From: Granulicella sp.
GTDB lineage: Bacteria > Acidobacteriota > Terriglobia > Terriglobales > Acidobacteriaceae
Reading direction: 5' to 3'
Assembly (NCBI GenBank): GCA_003132145.1
Contig: PKWU01000009.1
Location: forward strand, 1 to 63,891
DNA length: 63,891 nucleotides
Shown: positions 17,430-27,098 of the stretch, one piece after another
Layout of the letters: every line of letters begins with the position of its first letter
Numbering within the stretch: position 1 is the stretch's first letter
The notes under the pieces: generated by a model
Databases searched by the model: none
Told to the model about the DNA's origin: nothing
Seen by the model: the letters and a program-made list of their open reading frames with translations, nothing else
Made by a program: the position numbers and the translations under genes

Positions 17430-18836
17430 ATGCAGACGAATTACAACGGCATTCCTGTTCCGGCAAACGGCAAGGCCATCGAGTATGCGAACGGGGTGTA
17501 CACCGTTCCCGACCATCCGATTATTCCGTTCATCGAGGGCGATGGGACGGGGCGTGACATCTGGCGGGCGTCGAAGCGCGTCTTCGACGCGGCGGTGGAG
17601 GCGGCCTACGGCGGCAAGCGCAAGGTGGAGTGGTACGAGGTGCTGGCGGGCGAGAAGAGCTATCGCAAGAACGGGGAGTGGCTGCCCGACGATACGGTGA
17701 AGGCGACGATGGACTTTCGCGTGTCGATCAAGGGACCGCTGACGACCCCGGTGGGCGGCGGGATCCGCAGCCTGAATGTGGCGCTGCGGCAGTTGATGGA
17801 CCTGTACCAGTGCATCCGGCCGGTGAAGTACTACGCTGGCGTGCCCAGTCCGGTGAAGCATCCGGAGAAGCTGAACGTGGTGATCTTCCGCGAGAATACG
17901 GAGGACATCTACGCGGGGATCGAGTTCCGCGAGGGGACGCCGGAGGCGGCGAAATTAATTGCATTCGTGAACGACGAGATGCTGAAGGGGACGAAGAAGC
18001 GGGTGCGACTGGACTCGGGCGTGGGGATCAAGCCGATCTCGATTACGGGGTCGAAGCGGCTGGTGCGGGCGGCGATTGCGTTTGCGCTGAAGGAGGGGCG
18101 CAGGACGGTGACGATCGTACACAAGGGGAACATCCAGAAGTTTACCGAGGGGGCGTTCCGCGAGTGGGGATACGAGGTTGCGGTCGAGGAGTTCCGCGCC
18201 GAGACGGTGACGGAGCGGGAGAGCTGGATTCTGGGGAATCTTGAGGCGAACCCGAAGCTGACGGCGGAGGAGAATGCGGCGCTGATCGAGCCGGGGATCG
18301 AGTTTGCGGCGAAGGAGTTTGGCGAGGGTGTGGTGGCCGAGGTGAAGGCGGTGCTGGCGTCGATCGGCGAGACGCACGGCGCGGGGAAGTGGAAGCAGAA
18401 GGTGCTGATCAACGACCGGATTGCGGACTCGATCTTTCAGCAGATTATTCTGCGGCCAGAGGACTACTCGATTCTGGCGACGACGAACCTGAATGGCGAC
18501 TACATCTCGGATGCGGCGGCGGCGCAGGTGGGCGGGTTGGGGATTGCGCCGGGAGGGAACGTGGGCGACGGCTACGCGGTCTTCGAGGCGACGCACGGGA
18601 CGGCCCCGAAGTACGCGGACAAGGACGTGATCAATCCCGGCTCGTTGATTCTATCGGGAGTGATGCTGTTCGATTTTCTGGGCTGGAACGAGGCGGCGCG
18701 GCTGATCGAGTCGTCGATAGAGAAGACGATAGCGCAGAAGTTTGTGACGTACGACTTCGAGCGGGCGATGCAGGGCGCGACGAAAGCAAAGACGAGCGAG
18801 TTCGCTACGCGGATGATCGAGAACATGCAGGGCTAA
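17430..18836 (+). CDS. icd: Isocitrate dehydrogenase (NADP+)
   Basis: A 468-aa TCA-cycle enzyme oxidising isocitrate to 2-oxoglutarate. The isocitrate-binding loop [13 protein letters not shown] (Ser equivalent to the phosphorylated Ser113 of E. coli) is at about 110-122. [14 protein letters not shown] and the NADP-binding region [14 protein letters not shown] are intact. It is longer than the E. coli enzyme, mainly in insertions in the second half. A malate dehydrogenase gene follows after a toxin-antitoxin pair. Confidence 0.96.
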   Translation: MQTNYNGIPVPANGKAIEYANGVYTVPDHPIIPFIEGDGTGRDIWRASKRVFDAAVEAAYGGKRKVEWYEVLAGEKSYRKNGEWLPDDTVKATMDFRVSIKGPLTTPVGGGIRSLNVALRQLMDLYQCIRPVKYYAGVPSPVKHPEKLNVVIFRENTEDIYAGIEFREGTPEAAKLIAFVNDEMLKGTKKRVRLDSGVGIKPISITGSKRLVRAAIAFALKEGRRTVTIVHKGNIQKFTEGAFREWGYEVAVEEFRAETVTERESWILGNLEANPKLTAEENAALIEPGIEFAAKEFGEGVVAEVKAVLASIGETHGAGKWKQKVLINDRIADSIFQQIILRPEDYSILATTNLNGDYISDAAAAQVGGLGIAPGGNVGDGYAVFEATHGTAPKYADKDVINPGSLILSGVMLFDFLGWNEAARLIESSIEKTIAQKFVTYDFERAMQGATKAKTSEFATRMIENMQG

Positions 18837-18840
18837 GAGA

Positions 18841-19257
18841 TCAGCCTTTGGGGAAGAGAAACGGATTCACAAGGGGAACCTCGAAGCGCTCGAAGTCACG
18901 GGTGTTGCGTGTGGCGACGGTGAGGCCGTTGACCTTGGCGATTGCGGCGATCATTGCATCCTCGATCAAGAGCTTCGATTGCCGCGCCATCAACCTTGCT
19001 GCCTCACGGGCGGACACGCCGTCGAGTGGAAGCACGACGGCACCGTTCGCCAATGCCTCTACCCATCGCTCGATCTCCCGCGCCTTCTCCGCGTCCTGCC
19101 GACGCGTGATCTCCGCGCCGGCCTGAATCTCGTATAGTGCAAGCGCGGGCACCGCAAATGCGGTAGCCAAATGGCTCTTGTACCACGCCAGAACGGCCCC
19201 GTGAGGCCTCGCCTTTCGAAGCTCCGAGAGCACGTTCGTATCCAGAAGGAAGATCAA
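18841..19257 (-). CDS. VapC-like PIN-domain toxin
   Basis: About 138 aa. The PIN-domain acidic residues are visible in FLLDTNVLSEL (Asp near 6), in ALALYEIQAG (Glu), and in IEDAMIAAIA plus ATRNTRDFE near the C-terminus. It is expected to be a Mg-dependent RNase. The TTG start at 19257 overlaps the antitoxin stop (TTGA) and gives the normal VapC N-terminus; an in-frame ATG at 19284 is an alternative. Paired with the Phd/YefM-like gene just upstream. Confidence 0.88.
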   Translation of the reverse strand: MIFLLDTNVLSELRKARPHGAVLAWYKSHLATAFAVPALALYEIQAGAEITRRQDAEKAREIERWVEALANGAVVLPLDGVSAREAARLMARQSKLLIEDAMIAAIAKVNGLTVATRNTRDFERFEVPLVNPFLFPKG

Positions 19258-19505
19258 AATCTGACCGGCTTCCTCATCTTCCACCGTCCTCGCGGCGGGA
19301 TCTGCAGATCGAACTGAGGACCCGACTGAAGGATCTCCAGCAGAGTGGGCTTCGATCCCCGGTTAATCGCCCGCCACTGCTCGATCGGCACAATGACAGC
19401 TTTTTCAACACCCCGGCGGGTAATCGTCTGGGGCCCCGATGTCTCCGCGACCTCCAACAGTTCACTAAACTTCGCTTTGGCATCCTGCACCGGCCATGTT
19501 CCCAT
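19254..19505 (-). CDS. Phd/YefM family antitoxin
   Basis: An 83-aa protein. WPVQDAKAKFSELLEVAE followed by GPQTITRRGVEKAVIV is the DNA-binding Phd fold; the C-terminal RGSKPTLLEIL region would wrap the toxin. The ATG follows CAGGAG. It overlaps the toxin start and is preceded by two perfect inverted repeats likely used for autoregulation. Confidence 0.9.
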   Translation of the reverse strand: MGTWPVQDAKAKFSELLEVAETSGPQTITRRGVEKAVIVPIEQWRAINRGSKPTLLEILQSGPQFDLQIPPRGRWKMRKPVRF

Positions 19506-19516
19506 CGCCGTCTCCT

Positions 19517-19536
19517 GACTAGTTACCAGACTAGTC
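19517..19536. promoter_or_regulatory. Putative toxin-antitoxin operator
   Basis: GACTAGT-N6-ACTAGTC is a perfect 7-base inverted repeat ending 12 bases upstream of the antitoxin ATG, over the likely promoter/ribosome-site region. Confidence 0.6.
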
Positions 19537-19540
19537 TATC

Positions 19541-19559
19541 AGATGCAGTCAATGCATCT
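19541..19559. promoter_or_regulatory. Second inverted repeat upstream of the antitoxin
   Basis: AGATGCA-N5-TGCATCT, perfect over 7 bases, placed 24 bases centre-to-centre from the first operator-like site. Either a second operator half or part of the promoter. Confidence 0.4.
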
Positions 19560-19604
19560 CGGTCCTCGTGCATTGTCAAAGACGAAGCCGCTGGCACGTT
19601 ATGA

Positions 19605-20582
<978 letters not shown>

Positions 20583-21005
20583 GGGGTTGTTCTCTGCTTC
20601 TTCGCTAACAGATATAGGGCGGGCTTTCAGCCCTCGGTGGTCTTGTCTGGACTTGAACCCAGGCTGGTATGGGATGCGCCGTTGGCGCTTTTGAACAACG
20701 GCCAGAGCAAGTGCAGAAGCAGATTCCTCCGCTGCGCTGCGGAATGACAAACAAAAAGGGCTGCGGAATGACAAACAGAGGGGCTGCGGAATGACAAACA
20801 GTTGGGCGGCATACAGGGTGTGTGGAGGGGTGCGCATGCCGGGTGCGCGCGGAGGTGTGATGCGCGGCACAGGGGGCGTCTGGGGAGCGGGGTATACTTC
20901 GAATTAAGCCAATGTTTGCTCTGGAATCGGAGCCGTAGTTTATCCGGAGAGGCTGGTTGTGCGCGATTGTGCCGCACTCAATTTTATACAGAGAAAGAAG
21001 CATCA
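20583..21005. other. Intergenic region with tandem repeats
   Basis: No gene. From 20713 to about 20800 it holds CAGATTCCTCCGCTGCG followed by three tandem units of GGGCTGCGGAATGACAAACA. A TATACT -10-like hexamer is near 20900, so the promoter of the CoA-transferase is probably in the last 100 bases. Confidence 0.65.
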
Positions 21006-22550
21006 ATGTCATCGAGTTCGACAGGCCAATCAGGCAACAGAGTTCAGAATTCAGTGTTAGCGCAGCGCGTGATGAGTGGGGAAGAGGCGGCCGCGCTGAT
21101 CCAACCCGGCGCACAGATTGGGATGAGCGGGTTTACCGGATCGGGATACCCGAAGGCCGTGCCTACGGCACTGGCGCGACGCATCGCAGACGCTCATCTG
21201 CGCGGCGATAAGTTCAAGGTGAACGTGTTTACCGGGGCCTCGACCGGGCCGGAGCTGGACGGCGCGCTGGCCATGGCCGGCGGAATGCAACTGCGGATTC
21301 CGTATCAGTCGGACCCGATCACGCGCAAGCTGATCAACTCCGGCGAGATGCAGTACATTGACATGCATCTGAGCCAGGTTGCGCAGTATGTCGAGTATGG
21401 ATTCATGGGCAAGCTGGACCTGGCGCTGATCGAGGTGACGGCGATCCTGGAGGACGGGCGGGTGATTCCGAGCACGTCGGTGGGCAACAACCAGACGTGG
21501 ATCGACTGCGCGGAGAAGATCATTCTGGAGGTCAACTCGGCGTTGCCGATGGAGCTGGAGGGGATGCACGACCTGTACTATGGGCTGGGACAACCGCCAA
21601 ACCGGTACCCGATTCCGTTGACCTCGGTGTGCCAGCGGATTGGCGAGCCATATCTGAAGATCCCCGCGGAGAAGGTGATTGCGGTGGTGCATACCGACTC
21701 GCCGGACCGCTCCAGCTCGTTCAAGGCTCCGGATGCGAACTCGAAAAAGATTGCGGGAAACATCCTGGATTTTCTGGGCAACGAGGTGAAGAAGGGACGT
21801 CTTCCGGCTTCGCTTCTGCCGCTGCAATCCGGCGTTGGGAACATTGCCAACGCGGTGCTGTACGGGCTGGAAGAGGGGCCGTTCAACGGCCTGACCGCGT
21901 ATACAGAGGTGATCCAGGACGGGCTGGTGAGCCTTCTGCGGTCGGGCAAGATGACCTGCGCATCGGCCACGGCGTTTTCGCTGAGCCCGGAGGGGACGGC
22001 GGAGTTTATCCCCAAGATCGGGGAGTTCCGCGACCGGATTGTGCTGCGCTCGCAGGAGATCTCGAACCATCCGGGGATCATCCGTCGGCTGGGCGTGATC
22101 GCGATGAACGGCATGATCGAGGCGGACATCTATGGCAATGTGAACTCGACGCACATCATGGGGTCGAGCATCATGAACGGGATCGGGGGGTCGGGCGACT
22201 TCGCGCGCAATGGGTTCATGTCCATCTTCATGGCGCCGTCGACGGCGAAGAACGGGACGATCTCGTCGATCGTTCCCATGGTGTCGCATGTGGACCACAC
22301 GGAGCACGATGTTTCGGTGGTGGTGACGGAGCAGGGGCTGGCCGACCTGCGCGGACTGTCGCCGACGCAGCGGGCCAAGCTGGTGATCGAGAACTGCACG
22401 CACCCGGACTATCGCGGGGAGCTGCGGGACTACTTCAAGAGCGCGTTATCGCTTTCTTACGGCAAGCACACGCCGCACCTGCTGTCGGAGAGCCTGAGCT
22501 GGCACAGCCGGTATCTGCGCACCGGGCACATGCTGGGGAAAGCGGAGTAA
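21006..22550 (+). CDS. Acetyl-CoA hydrolase/transferase family protein
   Basis: A 514-aa protein of the AarC/Cat1 group, likely succinyl-CoA:acetate CoA-transferase. SGVGNIANAVLYGLEEGPF and the glutamate-bearing TAYTEVIQDG match the CoA-binding and active-site region; SMSHIMGSSIMNGIGGSGDF-like text near residue 390 is the second CoA-binding glycine loop. It would move CoA between succinyl-CoA and acetate, in the same region as mdh and icd. Confidence 0.9.
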   Translation: MSSSSTGQSGNRVQNSVLAQRVMSGEEAAALIQPGAQIGMSGFTGSGYPKAVPTALARRIADAHLRGDKFKVNVFTGASTGPELDGALAMAGGMQLRIPYQSDPITRKLINSGEMQYIDMHLSQVAQYVEYGFMGKLDLALIEVTAILEDGRVIPSTSVGNNQTWIDCAEKIILEVNSALPMELEGMHDLYYGLGQPPNRYPIPLTSVCQRIGEPYLKIPAEKVIAVVHTDSPDRSSSFKAPDANSKKIAGNILDFLGNEVKKGRLPASLLPLQSGVGNIANAVLYGLEEGPFNGLTAYTEVIQDGLVSLLRSGKMTCASATAFSLSPEGTAEFIPKIGEFRDRIVLRSQEISNHPGIIRRLGVIAMNGMIEADIYGNVNSTHIMGSSIMNGIGGSGDFARNGFMSIFMAPSTAKNGTISSIVPMVSHVDHTEHDVSVVVTEQGLADLRGLSPTQRAKLVIENCTHPDYRGELRDYFKSALSLSYGKHTPHLLSESLSWHSRYLRTGHMLGKAE

Positions 22551-22572
22551 ATTGGTAGGTTAGGAGTCCGAC

Positions 22573-23139
22573 ATGAAGATGTCGAAAGTGGTTATCTTTA
22601 CTGTCCTATCAACTTTAGCTGGAACACTGACGTTACAAGCCGGAACCAACAAGACTGCCGATTCGTCAGCGCTAGCAATTGCGCCGATTTACGACCTGAC
22701 AGGTGTTTTAGGTAGTGATTCTTACGGAGATACCGGCAGTTTCACAGACTCGCATGGTAATACGACAAGCGTCACCTGTGTCGGCTCGAATTGCTTCGAG
22801 GGGGTCGGAATGAGCTATTGGGTCACACTTCCCGATAAGACAAGACTGTATTTTCCTCCAGATAGGGGCGTAGACCTTGATCATTGGACAGGTCGTGATG
22901 GTTATGGAACATCTATGATATATCCAATCGCCGATGCACATTTAGAGAATCTCCAGTTCCAGGGACAGACAATTAGCTTTCGATTCCGTACAGCCGCTGT
23001 GGTTGTGGGTGAGGCTGGAGGTATCACAGACCCGATCAAGGGTCACAAGGAACGCTTCATTTGCGTTCCTTTGAAGATTGACCTGAACGGAAAGACGAGA
23101 GTAGCCTATGCTAAGAGCCACAGCATGGAGGCTTGTTAA
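22573..23139 (+). CDS. Exported hypothetical protein
   Basis: A 188-aa protein with a signal peptide (VVIFTVLSTLAGTLTLQA). The mature part is beta-rich with four Cys, including CVGSNC near residue 75. The codon usage is clearly less GC-biased than in the surrounding genes, which suggests recent acquisition. Family not recognised. Confidence 0.7.
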   Translation: MKMSKVVIFTVLSTLAGTLTLQAGTNKTADSSALAIAPIYDLTGVLGSDSYGDTGSFTDSHGNTTSVTCVGSNCFEGVGMSYWVTLPDKTRLYFPPDRGVDLDHWTGRDGYGTSMIYPIADAHLENLQFQGQTISFRFRTAAVVVGEAGGITDPIKGHKERFICVPLKIDLNGKTRVAYAKSHSMEAC

Positions 23140-23157
23140 AAAATACTTGGTTAACTG

Positions 23158-23748
23158 ATGCCGCCCATCCCTACTATTGATCGCGTACAAGCAGAATGCA
23201 ATGCATTCGACGATGATCCATTCACCAAACTTGGCGAGCAGGCGCTGTTACAACTTCGTGAGCAGTTTCCCCGGAACGTAGATGCCTCCCACGTACTTTT
23301 AAAAATTCTCGCTCTGAATCAGCTCTACAGCACACGAATCAACTATGTTGATGTTGTTCCGCTTGCTCGCCACATAGCGGGACTTGGCATTGATTCGCTT
23401 CTCGACCAAGGATCACCACGAGCCGTCGATCTCATCTTCGTCTGCCCTCCCCTACCAAAATATTACTCATTCGCCACAAAGTTTTGTAGCTTGCACAATC
23501 CCAGTGCCTTTCCAATCTATGACCATTATGTCGATGAATGTCTCTGGTTGTACAAGAAACAAGATGGGTTTTCTGCGTTTGATCACCAAGACCTTTGGAT
23601 CTATGAGAAATTTGTCGATATAGTTGCCGCTTTTAGAAATCGCTACGAACTAAACCGTTTTACCTTCAGAGATATTGACAAGTTTCTATGGCTAACTGGA
23701 GAGCGAATTCTTCGCGAACGGATTGTTCCTTTAGCGCCGCAATCTTAG
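23158..23748 (+). CDS. Hypothetical protein
   Basis: A 196-aa soluble protein, 18 bases after the previous gene and with the same low GC. The pattern LLKILALNQLYSTRI, then YYSFATKFCSLHNPSAFPIY and later WLYKKQDGF, recalls small helical proteins with a DNA-glycosylase-like or DUF6308-like core; this is a resemblance only. No signal peptide. It ends just before a shared terminator. Confidence 0.7.
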   Translation: MPPIPTIDRVQAECNAFDDDPFTKLGEQALLQLREQFPRNVDASHVLLKILALNQLYSTRINYVDVVPLARHIAGLGIDSLLDQGSPRAVDLIFVCPPLPKYYSFATKFCSLHNPSAFPIYDHYVDECLWLYKKQDGFSAFDHQDLWIYEKFVDIVAAFRNRYELNRFTFRDIDKFLWLTGERILRERIVPLAPQS

Positions 23749-23767
23749 AGTACATTCCAAACCAAAA

Positions 23768-23795
23768 GGCCTCTCCAATGCGGAGAGGCCCATTT
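23768..23795. terminator. Bidirectional terminator
   Basis: GGCCTCTCC-AATGC-GGAGAGGCC, with TTTTG to the right and AAAA to the left. It can end both the rightward hypothetical gene and the leftward branched-chain amino acid operon. Confidence 0.8.
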
Positions 23796-23822
23796 TGTTC
23801 GAGTGAATAGCTATCGGGTTGA

Positions 23823-24848
23823 CTATGCCTTGACGACGACGCCGTCGACGACTTTGACGGGATCGAGGAAGGGCATGGAGGCGCGCAGCTTGGCGCCGAT
23901 GACCTCGATGGGCTGGAGGGCTTCGGCGGCGCGGATGCGGGTGAACTCCTTGCGGCCAGACTCGTTCTCGGCGATGAAGCGCTTGGCAAAGCTGCCGTCC
24001 TGGATCTCGTCGAGCAGCTTGCGCATGGCGGCCTTGGTTTCGGCGGTGATGATGCGCGGGCTGGCGACGTAATCGCCCCACTCGGCGGTGTCGGAGATGG
24101 AGTGGCGCATGTATTGCAAGCCGCCGCGATAGATAAGGTCGACGATGAGCTTGAGTTCGTGGCAGCACTCGAAGTAGGCGAGCTCGGGCTGATAGCCGGC
24201 CTCGCAGAGGACCTCGAAGCCGGTCTTGATGAGGGCGGAGACGCCGCCGCAGAGGACAGCCTGCTCGCCGAAGAGGTCGGTTTCGGTCTCCTCGGTGAAG
24301 GTGGTTTGCAGGACTCCGGCGCGGGTTGCGCCGATGCCCTTGGCGTAGCTGAGGGCGAGGGCGAGCGCGTGGCCGCTGGCGTCCTGCTCCACGGCTACGA
24401 GCGCCGGTGTGCCGCCGCCTTCGACGAAGACCTCGCGGACGCGATGACCGGGGGCCTTGGGAGCGACCATCGAGATATCGACGGTGGCGGGCGGAGTGAT
24501 GGTGCGGAAGCGGATGTTGAAGCCGTGGGCGAACATAAGGGTGACGTTGGGCTTCATGTTGGGCGCGATGTCGGCGTGGTAGACCTTGGCGGCGGTCTGG
24601 TCGGGGGTGAGGTTCATGATGACATCGGCCCACTTGGAGACGTTGGCCACGGTGCCGACGATGAGGCCAGCAGCGCGCGCGCGGGCGGCGCTGGGCGAAT
24701 CGGCGCGCAGGCCGACGCGGACATCGACGCCCGAGTCCTTGAGGTTGAGAGCGTGGGCGTGGCCCTGCGAGCCGTAGCCGATGATGGCGACTTTTTTCGC
24801 CTGGATGAGAGAGAGGTCTGCGTCTGCGTCGTGATAGGTCTTAGCCAT
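23823..24848 (-). CDS. ilvC: Ketol-acid reductoisomerase
   Basis: A 341-aa class I KARI that isomerises and reduces acetolactate and acetohydroxybutyrate. The NADPH-binding loop [19 protein letters not shown] is near residue 24-42, and the metal-binding acidic helices (NESGRKEF and [10 protein letters not shown]) are intact. Last gene of the leftward leu-ilv cluster, 59 bases after ilvH. Confidence 0.98.
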   Translation of the reverse strand: MAKTYHDADADLSLIQAKKVAIIGYGSQGHAHALNLKDSGVDVRVGLRADSPSAARARAAGLIVGTVANVSKWADVIMNLTPDQTAAKVYHADIAPNMKPNVTLMFAHGFNIRFRTITPPATVDISMVAPKAPGHRVREVFVEGGGTPALVAVEQDASGHALALALSYAKGIGATRAGVLQTTFTEETETDLFGEQAVLCGGVSALIKTGFEVLCEAGYQPELAYFECCHELKLIVDLIYRGGLQYMRHSISDTAEWGDYVASPRIITAETKAAMRKLLDEIQDGSFAKRFIAENESGRKEFTRIRAAEALQPIEVIGAKLRASMPFLDPVKVVDGVVVKA

Positions 24849-24907
24849 GGTTGTAGGTTTTCCTTTGATGTAATGGTAGCTGAAATGAAGGGAGCGCGAC
24901 TGCGGGG

Positions 24908-25507
24908 CTAGTCTTCGTCGGGGAGGGTCTTGGCGGCGGGCTTGGGTTTGGGCTTGGTGTCGGGGCTGCCGTTGGCCAGGCCGAGGGCCTTGAGGACGCG
25001 GCTGGTGTGCAGACCTCGGCGCATGGCCATGCGGCCGGTGCGAGAGATTTCGAGGATGGTGTAGCCGGACTCGCGCAGGACCTGGATGAGGCCCTCGATC
25101 TTGCTGGAGCCGCCGGTCATCTCCAGCATGATGGACTCAGGCGCGAGATCGACGACGCGGGCGCGGAAGACGTTGGCCAGCTCGAAGATCTGGGAGCGGG
25201 AGTGGAGGCCGGCGGGTTCGTTCGGCCCGGCGGCGACCTTGATGAGGCAGAGCTCGCGGATGACGGCTTCGGAGCGGCTGACCTCGTCGACGTCGACGGT
25301 GATCTCGAGCTTGTAGAGCGAGGCGCGGATGCGGTCGGCGGCGGTCTCGGGGGCCTCGCAGACGATGGTCATGCGCGAGGTGTCTGGCTGCTCGCTCTCG
25401 CCGACGGTGAGCGAGACGATGTTGATGCTGAGACGGCGGAAGAGCGAGGCGACACGGGTGAGGACGCCGGGCTTGTCTTGCACTAGAGCTACGAAGGTGT
25501 GGAGCAT
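24908..25507 (-). CDS. ilvH: Acetolactate synthase small (regulatory) subunit
   Basis: A 199-aa protein. The N-terminal ACT domain ([19 protein letters not shown], then [11 protein letters not shown]) binds the feedback inhibitor valine; the C-terminal ALS_ss_C domain follows from about residue 85. Its first 21 codons plus 8 upstream bases are perfectly repeated at 25910-25980 as the start of an unrelated gene. The true ilvH has the ribosome site GAAAGG upstream. Confidence 0.96.
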   Translation of the reverse strand: MLHTFVALVQDKPGVLTRVASLFRRLSINIVSLTVGESEQPDTSRMTIVCEAPETAADRIRASLYKLEITVDVDEVSRSEAVIRELCLIKVAAGPNEPAGLHSRSQIFELANVFRARVVDLAPESIMLEMTGGSSKIEGLIQVLRESGYTILEISRTGRMAMRRGLHTSRVLKALGLANGSPDTKPKPKPAAKTLPDED

Positions 25508-25515
25508 GGGGACCT
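25445..25515. repeat. 71-bp direct repeat, ilvH copy
   Basis: Identical over 71 bases to 25910-25980. It covers exactly 21 codons of ilvH plus the AGGTCCCC before the ATG. Confidence 0.95.
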
Positions 25516-25522
25516 TTCTATG

Positions 25523-25972
25523 CTACTCAGTGAATGAAAATGTTCCGCTATGGCAGGAATGGTGTTGGAAGCAGACCGTTGCTTTGTAGGGAGTTCCTTT
25601 TTGGAGGACAAATGTCTTCTCGGTTGCTGGAAAGGTTACGCGGTACTCGCCGTGGGCTGTATTGATGGATGAGGTCTGATTGACGCCGGAACTTAATTTG
25701 AAATTCCAAGTCTGAAAGGTGTCTACTCCTTTGATTGAAAACACTGCTGTGCTGGGCTGTTCTACTCGCGTCACCGCGAACGACTCGATGGTGGTCGGAT
25801 ATTCACCCAATGTCTCCACATGGATTACTGCTTGGTTCTTGCCGCTGTCAATCGGAAGCGTTCGATTACACCCCGAACAGATCACGCATAGTTCGACGGC
25901 CAAGATTACCGAGGCGACACGGGTGAGGACGCCGGGCTTGTCTTGCACTAGAGCTACGAAGGTGTGGAGCAT
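25523..25972 (-). CDS. Chimeric exported protein with IlvH-derived N-terminus
   Basis: A 149-aa protein. Residues 1-21 are identical to IlvH ([20 protein letters not shown] and Ser21), then the sequence changes to a hydrophobic VILAVELCVICSGC segment that looks like a signal or lipoprotein signal. The rest is a beta-rich polar domain with two C-terminal Cys (CFQHHSC). The stop is 15 bases before the ilvH ATG. The body has lower GC than the flanking genes. Function unknown. Confidence 0.8.
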   Translation of the reverse strand: MLHTFVALVQDKPGVLTRVASVILAVELCVICSGCNRTLPIDSGKNQAVIHVETLGEYPTTIESFAVTRVEQPSTAVFSIKGVDTFQTWNFKLSSGVNQTSSINTAHGEYRVTFPATEKTFVLQKGTPYKATVCFQHHSCHSGTFSFTE

Positions 25973-25980
25973 GGGGACCT
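25910..25980. repeat. 71-bp direct repeat, second copy
   Basis: Perfect copy of 25445-25515. Sequence differs at once on both sides: GTACCCCCG instead of GCATAGAA upstream of the ribosome site, and a new reading after codon 21. Confidence 0.95.
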
Positions 25981-26000
25981 CGGGGGTACGTGGTTGGCGG

Positions 26001-26483
26001 TTAGTTTGGAGTCTCGCCTTTGACCTTTTCCATCAAGGTGAATGGACGCTCGAAGAGGATCAGTTCGCCGGGCTTGGCTGTGACGCGGATGGTTCCGCAG
26101 GTGTTTTCCGCGGAGATTCCCTTGTTGAGGATTTCGGCGACGGAGTAGAGGAGCTGGAAGGACTGCTGGTTTGCGGGGAGGGTGCGGCAGCTTGCATTCA
26201 GATTTTCATCCAGAGCGATCTGCGCGTTGCCGTCGACTTTGAGGAGGACCGAGCCGGTTGCATCGGTGGGCCACAGATCGGCATCGACGTGGTTTCTGGT
26301 GGTCCAGACGCGGAGGGTTTCGTTCTTGATGGGGCGGCCGTTCTTTCCGTTGACGATGCGGATGTGGATTTCGACGGTTTGCGCGTGGGAGACGCAGGGC
26401 ACGATGAGGAGCGCGCAGAGCAGAGCGAGGCGGGTGAGATAGACGCGTTTGGGTTGGATGCGGGCTACGAAAGGGTGGAGCAT
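26001..26483 (-). CDS. Exported protein with a degenerate IlvH-like N-terminus
   Basis: A 160-aa protein. MLHPFVARIQPKRVYLTRLA aligns position by position with the IlvH start and is followed by a good signal peptide (LLCALLIVPCVSHA, cleavage before QTV). The mature part is beta-rich (VEIHIRIVNGKNGRPIKNET), reminiscent of prealbumin-like folds. The bases before its ATG (GAAAGGCCCCA) also resemble the ilvH ribosome-site region. Function unknown. Confidence 0.8.
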   Translation of the reverse strand: MLHPFVARIQPKRVYLTRLALLCALLIVPCVSHAQTVEIHIRIVNGKNGRPIKNETLRVWTTRNHVDADLWPTDATGSVLLKVDGNAQIALDENLNASCRTLPANQQSFQLLYSVAEILNKGISAENTCGTIRVTAKPGELILFERPFTLMEKVKGETPN

Positions 26484-26500
26484 TGGGGCCTTTCAAATTA
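26420..26500. repeat. Degenerate third copy of the ilvH-start repeat
   Basis: Aligns with the 71-bp repeat with a short deletion and many substitutions. GCTACGAA, GGTGGAGCAT and GGGG..CCTTTC are shared. Similarity to the ilvH copy extends into the sequence upstream of the ATG. Confidence 0.65.
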
Positions 26501-26530
26501 CTCTATTGAGATAACCGTTTTGTGCACTGC

Positions 26531-27094
26531 CTAATTTAAAGGGTCGAAATGTAAAAGCGAATCCTCTCCGTCGCTCATAATCTTGCAATACCAATCGTTC
26601 TTGAGTGGTGATATATCCATAATGAGATATTGTTCTCCTGCTCGATGATCGCCATATTCCTGAAGATGTTGAGTCAGTTTTTTTATTACTTCCGATTGGG
26701 TCAGTATTTTGCTGTAAGAGTCAAATATCATCAATTTGACGGACGCTTTAAAGCTAAGCAGCTTGTCAAAGTCTTCAGCTACTAATTCAGGGTTTCGACG
26801 TGGATCTCTTGAATTCCCCCATTCAATCTCACAAGCGAGAACCGTTCTGCTACCTGGTCCTTCTTGCCACCATATAAAATCCAGCATGAACTCCCTCATA
26901 CCCTGCCTGTCTGTGTAGATGGGTACTAAGTCGAATTCATGCGCTCTGAGGTCAAGCCAATACTTCACTGCATGCGTCCAGAGAGTAAACTCTCCACGCA
27001 CCTGCGGCACCTGTCCTGACTTGGTTAGACCTTCGACTTCACTGCGAAGAGAATTGGCAAATTCTGGAGCGCTAAAAGAAAACTCTTTCGACAT
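26531..27094 (-). CDS. Hypothetical protein, possibly nuclease-fold
   Basis: A 187-aa soluble protein. Residues about 75-110 contain FMLDFIWW, then TVLACEIEWGN, and later EDFDKLLSFKASVKLMIFD. The D...E-x-E order resembles the core of PD-(D/E)xK-like proteins, but the usual lysine is absent, so this is only a suggestion. The ATG at 27094 is chosen because an earlier one (27136) overlaps the upstream gene. Low GC. Confidence 0.65.
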   Translation of the reverse strand: MSKEFSFSAPEFANSLRSEVEGLTKSGQVPQVRGEFTLWTHAVKYWLDLRAHEFDLVPIYTDRQGMREFMLDFIWWQEGPGSRTVLACEIEWGNSRDPRRNPELVAEDFDKLLSFKASVKLMIFDSYSKILTQSEVIKKLTQHLQEYGDHRAGEQYLIMDISPLKNDWYCKIMSDGEDSLLHFDPLN

Positions 27095-27098
27095 GAGA

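Noticed and set aside
20713-20800. Regular GGAATGACAAAC units as a CRISPR-like array
   Set aside because: Units are directly abutting and all spacers are part of the repeat; the family is scattered through intergenic DNA.
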